This document shows positions 15,790 through 24,727 of a DNA stretch of 64,000 nt, one piece after another. The notes below the pieces were generated by a model that did no database searches, had not been told where the DNA came from, and saw only the letters and a list, made by a program, of their open reading frames with translations. Position 1 is the stretch's first letter, and every line of letters begins with the position of its first letter. The translations under genes were made by a program, and so were the position numbers. This DNA is from Dehalogenimonas sp. W (lineage in GTDB: Bacteria > Chloroflexota > Dehalococcoidia > Dehalococcoidales > Dehalococcoidaceae), in contig NZ_CP146612.1 of NCBI RefSeq assembly GCF_037094495.1, forward strand, positions 372,001 to 436,000, in the 5' to 3' direction.

Positions 15790-16558
15790 TTTCCATATTC
15801 TAGAAGCTGCAGCCGCCAGCGACAGTCGCCTGAGCAGGTTTGACGCTCGGTTGAAGGTGATTATCGTTATCGTTGCCATCACTGTAAACCTGTTCAGCCT
15901 CAATATTTTGGCACCCCTGTTAGTAGCTGGAATCAGCTTAGGCAGCCTTACGGTTTCCGGTATTCCCCTCAGGCTGATCCGCTTGAGGCTGGGGTTGCCT
16001 ATTGTGATGGCCGTGATAATCTTTCTGACCCAGCTTTTTCTTTATGGAGAGTCGGTCATCGGTAAGATTGATGTTTTAGGGTTGACTTTGTCGATGTATT
16101 CTGAAGGTTTGGACCGTGGGTTGCTGATCATTGGGCGGGTAATTGGTGGCGCAGCTCTTGTTGTGTGGCTGAGCCTATCCACACCGGTAGAACAGCTTAT
16201 AGGAGCCAGTCGCTGGTTCCGGATACCCAAAATCATCGTCGAGATCATGGCACTTATGTACCGTTTCATTTTCGTCCTCCTTGAGGAGGTCATCGCCATT
16301 CGTCAAGCACAGCATTTGCGCCTGGGTTATACCCGCTGGCGCACCGGCATTAAATCGATTTCCATCCTGGCAGCAAATTTGTTTTTTCGGGCTTATGATC
16401 GTGCCGACAAAGTCTTTGAGGCAATGAGTCTGCGAGGTTATTCCGGTAACTTGGTTTCAGTTAATAAACGCGTGCTTTCAACCATTGACTATGTATGGCT
16501 CAGTCTGGCACTATCGCTCCTTATCGCAATTTATTTCATTGGCAGGGTCGCGCTTTGA
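15782..16558 (+). CDS. cbiQ: Energy-coupling factor transporter transmembrane protein CbiQ
   Basis: CbiQ is the T component that joins CbiM to the ATPase. The 258-residue protein has the family N-terminus (SRLSRFDARLKVIIVI), several membrane helices, and the two cytoplasmic coupling-helix motifs with A-R-G-like signatures: AQHLRLGYTRW and VFEAMSLRGYSGN. The start is TTG at 15782, inside the end of the previous gene (8-base overlap). The stop overlaps the cbiO start as TTGA at 16555-16558. Confidence 0.93.
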   Translation: MADFHILEAAAASDSRLSRFDARLKVIIVIVAITVNLFSLNILAPLLVAGISLGSLTVSGIPLRLIRLRLGLPIVMAVIIFLTQLFLYGESVIGKIDVLGLTLSMYSEGLDRGLLIIGRVIGGAALVVWLSLSTPVEQLIGASRWFRIPKIIVEIMALMYRFIFVLLEEVIAIRQAQHLRLGYTRWRTGIKSISILAANLFFRAYDRADKVFEAMSLRGYSGNLVSVNKRVLSTIDYVWLSLALSLLIAIYFIGRVAL

Positions 16559-17397
16559 TAAATCTAGATCACGTTTCCTTCCGCTATCCCGATGGCACCC
16601 GGGCATTGAAAGACATTTCGTTAGAAATTCCGACTGGCCAGTTCTGGGCTTTGCTGGGCGCCAACGGTTGCGGTAAAACTACGCTGCAAAAGCTACTGGT
16701 TGGTCTTTTCAAACCGACAACGGGTTCCATTTTGCGTGATGGCCGGGATCTGAATAAGATCAAGGACACGGAACGTTTCTCTCAAATTAACCTTGTCTTT
16801 CAGGACCCCAATGACCAGCTGTTTGCCACGACCGTCGCCCAGGACGTCGCTTTTGGCCCCGTCAATCTCGGACTTTCATCGCTTGAAGTTGAATCACGAA
16901 CCCGGGAAGCACTAGCCGAGGTTGGCTTGACCGGTCTGGAAGATCGGCCGATTCATACGTTATCCTACGGGCAGAAGCGACGGGCTGCCCTGGCTGGCGT
17001 CCTGGCGATGCGCCCGGCGGTCATCCTGCTTGATGAGCCTACCAGTGGGCTTGACCCCAAAGGCATATCCGCCATTATGCATTTACTACGCAAGGTAAAC
17101 CGCGATAAAGGTACCAGCATTGTCGTCGCCACCCATGATGTTGACCTGGTTCCCTTGTTCTGTGACAAGGTCGCCATTTTAAAATCTGGCGAACTGTTGT
17201 CTTGCGGGCAACCGGAAGATGTATTTGCCGATGAAAAACTCACTCGGTCTGCCGGGTTACGGTTGCCCCGTATCGCTCACCTTATGGAAATACTGGAGAA
17301 AGAAGATGGCTTATCCTTCACCCGCCGCCCGCTGACTATCGTTGCCGCCCGGCAGGAATTGAAGGAAGTTATCCGTAAAGCTGCTGATAACAAGTGA
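16555..17397 (+). CDS. cbiO: Cobalt ECF transporter ATPase CbiO
   Basis: The ABC ATPase that powers cobalt uptake. The 280-residue protein has Walker A GANGCGKTT, a Q loop, the signature LSYGQKRRAAL, Walker B VILLDEPTSGLD and the switch His in VATHDVDLV. I place the start at TTG 16555, giving M-I-N-L-D-H-V-S-F, the normal CbiO N-terminus, and an overlap TTGA with the cbiQ stop. A longer frame back to 16495 would extend 20 residues into cbiQ and is unlikely. Confidence 0.94.
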   Translation: MINLDHVSFRYPDGTRALKDISLEIPTGQFWALLGANGCGKTTLQKLLVGLFKPTTGSILRDGRDLNKIKDTERFSQINLVFQDPNDQLFATTVAQDVAFGPVNLGLSSLEVESRTREALAEVGLTGLEDRPIHTLSYGQKRRAALAGVLAMRPAVILLDEPTSGLDPKGISAIMHLLRKVNRDKGTSIVVATHDVDLVPLFCDKVAILKSGELLSCGQPEDVFADEKLTRSAGLRLPRIAHLMEILEKEDGLSFTRRPLTIVAARQELKEVIRKAADNK

Positions 17398-17464
17398 CAT
17401 CATGAAAATGTATTCATTTCACAGCGGTATTGTCAGGTTGAAAAAAGCGGGAGGGTATCACTAG

Positions 17465-18733
17465 ATGCCATTGTTCATCTATGGGGTTAACCACAGTGCC
17501 ACCCCGGTTCATATCCGGGAGAGACTGTCCATTACCTCGTCGCGGCTGAAAACCGGACTTGAAATGCTGCGTGATTATTTCCCTCACGCCATAATATTGT
17601 CCACCTGTAACCGGACTGAGATTTATTTTCTGGCACATTCCGGTAGTGATAAAAACATCCTGACTTTTTTCGGTGAATGGTCCAAGCTGTCCCGTCTGGA
17701 GCTTGAACAGTATCTTTACACTTACCAGGATTACGAAGCCATGCACCACTTGTTTGAGGTTGCCGCCGGTTTGGACTCCATGATTATCGGAGAATATGAA
17801 GTACTGGGGCAGGTGAAGCAGTCGCTTGAGGCTGCGCGTCAGAGTGAAATGACCAGTTTGAAGCTGGAAAGATTATTTGACCATGCTATTCTTGCCGGTC
17901 GTCGGGTCAGAGCTGAGACCGGAATAAGCCAGAATGCCTTATCCATCAGTTCCGTGGCTGTTGACCAGGTAGAAAGTATTGCCGGTAATTTGGAGCGATG
18001 TAAAATACTGGTGATTGGCGCCGGTGAAGCCGGTTGGCTGGCAGCGGAAACTATCGTTAAACGCGGCGGCAGATTGTCCGTCTATAACCGGTCTTCCGAT
18101 AAGGCTCGCCTGCTGGTTGACTCGCTGGATAATGCGTCATTAGCGAAGGGTCATTTAATATGTGAACTGGAAGCGACCGACGTCGCCATCAGTTGCACCT
18201 CCGCCCCTCACCTGGTTGTCGGTTACGACCTTGTTGTTGAGGTGATGAAGTCCCGGCCTGAGCGACCGCTTGTATTTATTGACATCGCGGTGCCCCGCGA
18301 CATTGATGACCGGGCGCGCGATATCGCAAATGTACATGTATTCAACATTGATGACTTGAACCATATCTGTCAGCAAAACCGGGCCAAACGGCTGGCTGAG
18401 GTTGACCGGGCGAAAACTATTCTGGCTGTTGAAATGGACCGATTTTATATGTGGTGGCAATCCCAGAAAAATCGTCCGGTCATTCAGGCCCTGTATCAAA
18501 AAGCTGAAGTAATCCGTCGCCAGCAGTACGAAGAAACCGTTAAAGCACTGCATCAATCCGATGATTTTACCTTGGAAAAAATAGATGCCATGTCGCAGGC
18601 AATAGTAAATAAACTTCTTCACAGCGTCGTGGATAAGTTAAAACTGGAGGCCTCCCGAGACAATTATCTGGACGAACTGGTTCAGGAGTTATTCAACTTG
18701 AAAGTGATGAAAGATGAAAAATCTGAGGTCTGA
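17465..18733 (+). CDS. hemA: Glutamyl-tRNA reductase
   Basis: HemA reduces glutamyl-tRNA(Glu) with NADPH to glutamate-1-semialdehyde, the first committed step of the C5 tetrapyrrole pathway. The 422-residue protein has the N-terminal GVNHSATPVHIRERL, the active-site STCNRTEIY (C48), an IIGEYEVLGQVK segment, a Rossmann NADPH motif VIGAGEAGWLAAE and the C-terminal dimerisation helix KLLHSVVDKLK. It lies 67 bp after cbiO and 50 bp before cbiD, so precursor supply is regulated with corrin synthesis. It sits away from the other hem genes, which are not in the window. Confidence 0.96.
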   Translation: MPLFIYGVNHSATPVHIRERLSITSSRLKTGLEMLRDYFPHAIILSTCNRTEIYFLAHSGSDKNILTFFGEWSKLSRLELEQYLYTYQDYEAMHHLFEVAAGLDSMIIGEYEVLGQVKQSLEAARQSEMTSLKLERLFDHAILAGRRVRAETGISQNALSISSVAVDQVESIAGNLERCKILVIGAGEAGWLAAETIVKRGGRLSVYNRSSDKARLLVDSLDNASLAKGHLICELEATDVAISCTSAPHLVVGYDLVVEVMKSRPERPLVFIDIAVPRDIDDRARDIANVHVFNIDDLNHICQQNRAKRLAEVDRAKTILAVEMDRFYMWWQSQKNRPVIQALYQKAEVIRRQQYEETVKALHQSDDFTLEKIDAMSQAIVNKLLHSVVDKLKLEASRDNYLDELVQELFNLKVMKDEKSEV

Positions 18734-18783
18734 CCAGTTTTGCCGATGAGAAAACTAATGTTGTCCGGACAGAAAAGCTGCTT

Positions 18784-19878
18784 ATGAAGACGATGACCAT
18801 AGACCGCGAACACCTCAGGCGAGGTTTTACCACTGGAGCCTGTGCCACCGCCGCAGCCCGGGCAGCCGCACTCGCCCTTATTGGTCAAAAGAGAGTAACG
18901 GCGGTGGAAATCAGCCTTTTAACTGGGGAGACGGTGGCTTTTGACGTTAGTGAATGCCGATATTCCAGGGGCGAGGCGGTGTGCCGCGTCATCAAGGACG
19001 CCGGAGATGACCCGGATATTACTCATCACGCAGTTGTGGAAGCCACCCTCAGGTGGACTGATACACCCGGCATCAAACTCGCCGGCGGCGAAGGCGTAGG
19101 GACAGTAACCCGTCCGGGTCTGGAAGTGCCGGTGGGTGAGTCGGCTATTAACCCCGGACCCCGGAAAATGATTACCGGTGAACTCATCCCGTTATTAGGT
19201 ACTTGTGAGGGCGGCCGGGGGTTTTCGGTGACGGTGGCCATTATCGGCGGCGAGGCACTGGCGAAGCGCACCCTCAATCCCCGTTTGGGTATTGTCGGAG
19301 GCTTATCTGTATTAGGGACTACCGGAATCGTCATACCGTATTCGTTGGACGCTTATAAGGCCAGCATTCCGCAATCGGTGAGTATCGCCAAGGCCTGTGG
19401 CTGTCCCAAGGTGGTGGCGTCGACCGGACGCCGCACTGAGAAGTACGCTCAGGCGGCGAACGACCTTGGTGAGGAATGCTTTATTTTAGTCGGCGATTTC
19501 ATGGACGAGGCGCTTCGGGCTTGCGGTGAGAAAGGTGTCCCTGAAGCAGAAATCTGGTGCATGGTCGGCAAGGCGAGCAAACTGGCGGCGGGTGAGATAA
19601 ATACCCATTTTACGAAATCCGATATTGACATCGGCCTGCTTGCCGGCATTGCGGTCGAAATGGGCGCGTCCGAAGAATTACAAACCGAGTTGGGTACAAC
19701 GGTCATGGCTAATGAGTTTCTCTCAAAGCTGCCTATTGAAATGGTTCCCGATTTCTGCCGCCGTCTCAGTCTCGCGGCGGCGTCACGCTGTGCTGATTTC
19801 ACTGGTGGAGGACTGGTTAAGGTTGTATGTGTCGTCTGTGACTATGACGGAAAAATCCTGGGGCGAAGCGATGACTGA
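18784..19878 (+). CDS. cbiD: Cobalt-precorrin-5B (C1)-methyltransferase CbiD
   Basis: CbiD methylates C1 of cobalt-precorrin-5B in the anaerobic corrin pathway. The 364-residue protein opens with the diagnostic RRGFTTGACATAAARAA, and contains VGTVTRPGLEVPVGESAINPGPR and GTTGIVIPYSLDAYKAS, all characteristic of CbiD. Its presence marks the oxygen-independent route. The stop overlaps the cbiE-T start by eight bases. Confidence 0.96.
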   Translation: MKTMTIDREHLRRGFTTGACATAAARAAALALIGQKRVTAVEISLLTGETVAFDVSECRYSRGEAVCRVIKDAGDDPDITHHAVVEATLRWTDTPGIKLAGGEGVGTVTRPGLEVPVGESAINPGPRKMITGELIPLLGTCEGGRGFSVTVAIIGGEALAKRTLNPRLGIVGGLSVLGTTGIVIPYSLDAYKASIPQSVSIAKACGCPKVVASTGRRTEKYAQAANDLGEECFILVGDFMDEALRACGEKGVPEAEIWCMVGKASKLAAGEINTHFTKSDIDIGLLAGIAVEMGASEELQTELGTTVMANEFLSKLPIEMVPDFCRRLSLAAASRCADFTGGGLVKVVCVVCDYDGKILGRSDD

Positions 19879-21103
19879 TAAATTGGTCCACATTGTCGGC
19901 ATCAGCGGTGGTCGCGAGAGTGTTCCTCCGGCTACCAGAGAAATCATTGAAACGGCAGAGTTGCTCATTGGCGGTGCTCGTTTGCTGAAGATGTTCCCCG
20001 AAATCAAGGCCGAGAGGCTAGCCATCGGCCATAACTTGCCCGAGGTTATCGCCGCGGTCAAGGATAACCTTCCCCGGCGCCGGGTAGTTGTGCTGGCATC
20101 GGGCGACCCGAACTGTTACGGCATTGCCAAGAACCTGACCGGTGCTCTGGGACCGGATAATATCAAAATAATACCGGGAATCAGTGCCTTTCAACTGGCG
20201 TTTGCCGCGGTTAAAATCTCCTGGGATGATGCCGTCCTGTCCAGCGTTCACTCCCGGCCGATTGACGACATTATCGGTCTGGTGCGCCAAAACCAGAAGG
20301 TATCGTTGTTGACCGACAGAGACAACACGCCGTCAAAAGTAGCGCAAACCCTGATTGCGGCCGGGATAGATCGCCAGGTCTATGTTTGTCAGGATCTGGG
20401 TACGGGCGATGAGCAAGTATTTTCAGGAACTTTAGCGGAAGTTGCCGCAGCTGAGTTTTCGCCGCTTAACGTGATGATTCTCTTGGGTGAATTGCCACCG
20501 AAACAAGATATGCCGTTCTTCGGGCAGGACGACACGAGTTTCATTTTCCGCACCCCTGATAAAGGACTTATCACCAAGATGGAGGTCAGGGCCATCAGCC
20601 TAGCCAAACTTGGCCTGCGGGATGATAGTGTAGTCTGGGATATCGGGGCTGGCAGCGGTTCGGTCTCCATTGAGGCTGCCCGGGTGGCACGCTGCGGCCG
20701 AGTGTTCGCTATAGAACGAGCCGCTGAAAGCCTTGAAGGATTGAAGGCCAACGTCGCAAAATTCAGCGATGGAAATATCTCTGTCATCGAGGGCGGCGCG
20801 CCTGAGGCGTTAATCGGACTGCCTGATCCGGACGCCGTATTCATCGGGGGCAGTGGCGGTAGGATAAACAAGATACTGGCTAAGATTTCCGGCCGTTTGA
20901 ATACTCAAGGCCGTATCGTGCTCAATCTGGCCACAATCGAGAATCTCACCGAGGCCAGGCAAGCATTAAATGATCTTGGATTTGATTCAGATATGATTAT
21001 GCTCAATATTTCGCGCAGCCGCGCGATCGGCAGTCTAACCCGGTTCGAACCATTGAATCCGGTATTCATCTTATCAGCCCAACGGCAGAAAGAGGTAAAC
21101 TAG
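19871..21103 (+). CDS. cbiET: CbiE-CbiT fusion: cobalt-precorrin-7 (C5)-methyltransferase / cobalt-precorrin-6B (C15)-methyltransferase, decarboxylating
   Basis: A 410-residue CobL-type bifunctional protein. Residues 1-200 are CbiE, a class III methyltransferase with HIVGISGG, a LASGDPNCYGI segment and the IIPGISAFQLAFA motif. Residues 205-400 are CbiT, a Rossmann methyltransferase with VWDIGAGSGSVSIEAARV and AVFIGGSGGRI. Together they add methyls at C5 and C15 and remove the C12 acetate carboxyl. The ATG at 19871 sits inside the cbiD end; the frame is open further upstream, but that part is out of frame within cbiD and has no homology. It ends with TAG directly before the cbiL GTG. Confidence 0.94.
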   Translation: MTDKLVHIVGISGGRESVPPATREIIETAELLIGGARLLKMFPEIKAERLAIGHNLPEVIAAVKDNLPRRRVVVLASGDPNCYGIAKNLTGALGPDNIKIIPGISAFQLAFAAVKISWDDAVLSSVHSRPIDDIIGLVRQNQKVSLLTDRDNTPSKVAQTLIAAGIDRQVYVCQDLGTGDEQVFSGTLAEVAAAEFSPLNVMILLGELPPKQDMPFFGQDDTSFIFRTPDKGLITKMEVRAISLAKLGLRDDSVVWDIGAGSGSVSIEAARVARCGRVFAIERAAESLEGLKANVAKFSDGNISVIEGGAPEALIGLPDPDAVFIGGSGGRINKILAKISGRLNTQGRIVLNLATIENLTEARQALNDLGFDSDMIMLNISRSRAIGSLTRFEPLNPVFILSAQRQKEVN

Positions 21104-21808
21104 GTGACTCAAGGAAAACTATACGGTATCGGTGTCGGACCCGGCGATCCGGAACTGGTTACCATCAAGGCATTGCGTCTCCTTCGAGAAGTCACAGCTA
21201 TTTTTGCCCCATGTAAAGCGGAAGGAGAGCCCAGCCTGGCCTCGCGCATCGTTTGTCAGCTTGACGGTACTCTGGGAGCTAAAATCACCAACCTTGTTTT
21301 CCCCATGTCTGATGATGAGACGGAACTCGATGCCGCCTGGCGGGCCGCTGCCCGTGCCGTTGCCGCCAAGCTCGATGACGGTCACGATTGTGCCTTCATT
21401 GCGGAGGGCGATCCGTTTTTGTTCGGCAGCTTCATCTATCTCTACGAAAAACTGGCCGCCGACGCTGACCGATGGATTGAGGTCGTACCCGGCGTTTCAT
21501 CGATCACCGCCGCGCCGGCCCGCGCCGGCATTCCTCTGGTGCGAGGCGATGAGCGGCTGGCTGTTGTGCCGGCGCCTTCGGACCGGGAGGCGATTCGGAG
21601 CGTTCTCTCCGAATTTGACAGTGTTATATTCATGAAAATCAATCCGGTTTTTGATGAACTTGTCGTTGTGCTGGAAGAAATGGGGCTTCTAGGCCGGGCC
21701 ACGGTGGTAATAAAGGCTTCGACCACTGAAGAGCGTATTATCCGCGACCTTAGGGAACTCAACGGCCGGAAACCCGGCTATTTTTCACTGATGATGGTAC
21801 GGAGGTAA
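21104..21808 (+). CDS. cbiL: Cobalt-precorrin-2 C20-methyltransferase CbiL
   Basis: CbiL adds the C20 methyl to cobalt-precorrin-2. The 234-residue class III methyltransferase has the N-terminal GIGVGPGDPELVTIKA, the CKAEGEPSLASRI segment typical of CbiL/CobI, an IAEGDPFLFGSFIYLYE motif and EVVPGVSSITAAPARAG. It begins with GTG immediately after the cbiE-T stop (no gap) and is followed after two bases by cbiF, so it is translated within the same coupled series. Confidence 0.95.
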   Translation: MTQGKLYGIGVGPGDPELVTIKALRLLREVTAIFAPCKAEGEPSLASRIVCQLDGTLGAKITNLVFPMSDDETELDAAWRAAARAVAAKLDDGHDCAFIAEGDPFLFGSFIYLYEKLAADADRWIEVVPGVSSITAAPARAGIPLVRGDERLAVVPAPSDREAIRSVLSEFDSVIFMKINPVFDELVVVLEEMGLLGRATVVIKASTTEERIIRDLRELNGRKPGYFSLMMVRR

Positions 21809-21810
21809 AG

Positions 21811-22566
21811 ATGACCCAGGTATATTTTATCGGGGCCGGCCCGGGCGATCCCGATCTCATAACGGTCAAGGGCATGAAGGCGCTTGGTCAGGCGCAGGTT
21901 GTTATATATGCCGATTCGCTGGTTAATCCAGAAGTGTTGAAATTTGCTCAACCCGGTGCCGAGATTCACAAGAGTGCCGCGATGAACCTGGAAGAAACTA
22001 CCGCTGTCATCGAAAAAGCGGTCGCCGATGGCAAGCTGGTAGCCCGGCTACAGACCGGCGAGCCAAGTCTCTACGGCGCCATTGGTGAACAGATGGCTGA
22101 ACTGGACAAGCGGGGCATCGGATACACTGTGATCCCTGGCGTGAGCTCCCTCTTTGCCTCCGCTGCGGCGCTAAGAACAGAACTGACAATCCCAGAGGTC
22201 AGTCAGACGGTGGTTATTACCCGTCTGGCTGGTCGTACGCCCGTACCCGAAAATGAGGCATTGCACCGCCTGGCCAGCAATGGTGGCACGCTGGCTATAT
22301 TCCTCAGCTCCGGTATGGTGCCGGAGGTCGCCGCCGAACTGTTAAAGGGCGGCCGCAATGCGGAGACTCCGGTGGCCGTGGTTTACCGCGCCAGCTGGCC
22401 GGAGGAAAAGGTGATCAGGACAACAATCGCCAATCTTGCGTCCGATGTCTCAAAGGCGGGGATTTCCCGCCAGGCGCTCATCATTGTCGGCGATGTACTT
22501 GCCGCGAAAGATAGGGGCATGGTTTCCAAGTTATACGATAAAGAGTTCTCCCATGGTTACCGCTAA
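21811..22566 (+). CDS. cbiF: Cobalt-precorrin-4 C11-methyltransferase CbiF
   Basis: CbiF methylates C11 of cobalt-precorrin-4. The 251-residue protein has YFIGAGPGDPDLITVKG, the CbiF/CobM-specific YADSLVNPEVLKF, RLQTGEPSLYGAIGEQM and VIPGVSSLFASAA, followed by TVVITRLAGRTPVPE. Class III methyltransferase fold, normal length. Its end overlaps the start of the cbiG-H gene by 14 bases. Confidence 0.96.
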   Translation: MTQVYFIGAGPGDPDLITVKGMKALGQAQVVIYADSLVNPEVLKFAQPGAEIHKSAAMNLEETTAVIEKAVADGKLVARLQTGEPSLYGAIGEQMAELDKRGIGYTVIPGVSSLFASAAALRTELTIPEVSQTVVITRLAGRTPVPENEALHRLASNGGTLAIFLSSGMVPEVAAELLKGGRNAETPVAVVYRASWPEEKVIRTTIANLASDVSKAGISRQALIIVGDVLAAKDRGMVSKLYDKEFSHGYR

Positions 22567-24391
22567 GCTCGGCATCGTCGCTGTCACCAAAAAGGGCACG
22601 GCGCTGGGGCGGCGGCTGAAGTCACTTTCACCGCAGTCCGTACTATACGCTCCGTCCCGGTTTCTCGATAACCCGCAGACCGGCGAGCATCCCTATGAAG
22701 GACCGGTGGGTGAACTGATCGGACGGTTGTTCAAGGAATGCGGGTCAATGGCACTCATCATGGCCAGCGGTATTGCTGTCAGGGCTATTGCGCCTCACCT
22801 TAAAAGCAAGCAGTCTGATCCAGCAGTGATCGTCATTGACGAATGCGGCGAAAATGTCATCAGCTTACTATCCGGGCACCTCGGGGGGGCTAATGCGCTA
22901 ACCCAGAAGGTCGCGGCGGTGTTGGGGTCGCATCCCGTGATCACCACGGCAAGCGATGTCTCGCACAACCTGTCGCCTGACAATCTGGCGGCGCGTAATA
23001 ACTGGCGCACCGAACCAGGCAGCGACTTTACCGGATTGGCCGCGGCGTTAATCAACGGGGACCCGGTAGGAATTTACCAGGATTCGGGAGAGACAGATTG
23101 GCAAGAAACGATTTCAGGAAACGTTACATTGTATAAAACAATCGAGGAATTGAAATATGAGAAAGCCACAGCCCGGATGGTGATAACCAATCGAGAAGTG
23201 AAGTTGGATTCCGATATTCCGACGGCAACCTTCCATCCCAAGAATTTGGCCGTGGGCATCGGTTGTAACCGTGGCACCAGCGCCTCCATGATCGAAAAAG
23301 CGATAAACGGGGTATTTTTGAAGTACGGCTTGTCAACAATGTCAATAGCCATGCTAACCTCCGTTGATCTGAAAAGTGACGAGCTTGGACTGATCACGTA
23401 TGCTAAAATGGGCGATATCCCACTTAAGTTTTTTCCTTCCGATGAGTTGGCGCGGGTTCCGGTGCCGTCATCACCGTCGGCGCACGCCCTCACTCACGCA
23501 GGGACTCCTTCGGTAGCTGAGGCCGCTGCCCTGTCAGCAAGCGGCAACACGGCGCTCCTTGTGGAAAAGCACGCGGTGGACGGTCAGGTCACGGTGGCTG
23601 TAGCTGAGATCGTCGCCAGTACAGTCAAAAGAGGAAAACTGTCGGTAGTCGGCATCGGACCCGGTGATTTCGCCGATATGAGCTTTCGCGCCCGGCAAGC
23701 CATTGATGAAAGCGATGTCGTCATCGGCTACAAGATGTACCTCGATCTAATCCAGCCGCTATTGGCTGGGAAGACTCTGATGTCCAGCGGTATGACTAAA
23801 GAGGTAGATCGAACCCGCGAAGCAGTCAAATTGGCCTGCGCCGGGAAAATAGTCTCTCTCATCTCCAGCGGGGACGCCGGCATTTATGGTATGGCCGGCC
23901 TGGCACTCGAGGTGGCGGCGGAAATGGAAGTGACGCCGGAAATCGTGGTGATTCCAGGTATTTCAGCGGTTTCAGCTGCGGCCTCGCTCCTCGGTGCACC
24001 GCTTATGACCGATTTTTGCACCATCAGTCTGAGCGATTATCTCACCGACTGGCCGAAGATAGAGAAGCGGATTGCGCTGGCCGCTGAAGCTGATTTCGTC
24101 ATCGGCTTCTATAATCCCAAGAGTCGGAAACGGCCGCACCAGATCGAAAAGGCCGTACAAATTCTCTCAAGGCATCGTGACAGCGGTACCCCGGTCGGCA
24201 TCGTCAGCGATGCTTACCGTCCGGATCAAACCGTGGTCATTACCGACCTGGCAAGTCTTACCCGGCAGGAAGTGGGTATGACCAGCATCGTAATCGTTGG
24301 TAATTCACAAACCACTATTATTGAAGGGCGAATGGTAACTTCCCGTGGGTATCAGCAGAAGTATGAACTTGGGGATTCGGATAGCACCTGA
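22553..24391 (+). CDS. cbiGH: CbiG-CbiH fusion: cobalt-precorrin-5A hydrolase / cobalt-precorrin-3B C17-methyltransferase
   Basis: A 612-residue bifunctional protein. Residues 1-345 are CbiG: SMALIMASGIAVRAIAPHL, VISLLSGHLGGANALT in the N and middle parts, and GIGCNRGTSASMIEKAI in the C-terminal domain. CbiG opens the delta-lactone and releases acetaldehyde during ring contraction. Residues 360-600 are CbiH: SVVGIGPGDFADMSFRA, ISSGDAGIYGMAGLALE and VIPGISAVSAAASLLGAPL. CbiH forms that lactone, so the fused enzymes act on closely linked intermediates. The ATG at 22553 overlaps cbiF by 14 bases; an upstream in-frame extension inside cbiF is unlikely. It is the last gene of the run. Confidence 0.94.
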   Translation: MVTAKLGIVAVTKKGTALGRRLKSLSPQSVLYAPSRFLDNPQTGEHPYEGPVGELIGRLFKECGSMALIMASGIAVRAIAPHLKSKQSDPAVIVIDECGENVISLLSGHLGGANALTQKVAAVLGSHPVITTASDVSHNLSPDNLAARNNWRTEPGSDFTGLAAALINGDPVGIYQDSGETDWQETISGNVTLYKTIEELKYEKATARMVITNREVKLDSDIPTATFHPKNLAVGIGCNRGTSASMIEKAINGVFLKYGLSTMSIAMLTSVDLKSDELGLITYAKMGDIPLKFFPSDELARVPVPSSPSAHALTHAGTPSVAEAAALSASGNTALLVEKHAVDGQVTVAVAEIVASTVKRGKLSVVGIGPGDFADMSFRARQAIDESDVVIGYKMYLDLIQPLLAGKTLMSSGMTKEVDRTREAVKLACAGKIVSLISSGDAGIYGMAGLALEVAAEMEVTPEIVVIPGISAVSAAASLLGAPLMTDFCTISLSDYLTDWPKIEKRIALAAEADFVIGFYNPKSRKRPHQIEKAVQILSRHRDSGTPVGIVSDAYRPDQTVVITDLASLTRQEVGMTSIVIVGNSQTTIIEGRMVTSRGYQQKYELGDSDST

Positions 24392-24727
24392 TCAGTCTTG
24401 GTGAATTCAGATTTTGTCACGAACACGATTGCCTCTGTTCGCCATACACGTCAGACCACCACGCCGAACTCAAATCTAGAATTTGCGCCTTGTTATATAC
24501 TAAGGTAACATTGGAGATTCGGGCTACACCAAACTAAACGAAAACCCTTGATCATGAACGTAGGTATACCTACACAAGGTCGGGGATCCTGGTATTCACA
24601 TGATGACAAAAGCACATTCAAAAGTTCTAGCTATCGTTCCCTCAGCTCCATTTTTCTTCGGCTTTTCTACCAAAATTATTATCGGCCCCCTTTTTACACA
24701 CCCCTCAAACTGGGCTATGATTGAAGC
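24392..24727. other. 336-bp intergenic region with a 14-bp palindrome
   Basis: No recognised gene. A perfect palindrome, gtaggtatacctac, lies at 24560-24573. A 43-codon frame from ATG 24601 overlaps the next start as ATGA; its translation is hydrophobic (LAIVPSAPFFFGF), but it lacks a ribosome site, so it is probably chance. The last 35 bp hold the promoter of the DUF4256 gene. Confidence 0.5.
24693..24721 (+). promoter_or_regulatory. DUF4256 gene promoter, apparently leaderless
   Basis: TTTACA (24693-24698), a 17-bp spacer and TATGAT (24716-24721). The expected start, six or seven bases after the -10, falls on the ATG at 24728, and no Shine-Dalgarno sequence fits between. Confidence 0.5.

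Noticed and set aside
16495-16554. Longer CbiO starting at 16495
   Set aside because: It would add 20 residues inside cbiQ; the TTG at 16555 gives the family N-terminus and a TTGA overlap.
24560-24573. Perfect 14-bp palindrome gtaggtatacctac as an operator
   Set aside because: No promoter elements are near it and there is no second copy in the window; kept only as a note.
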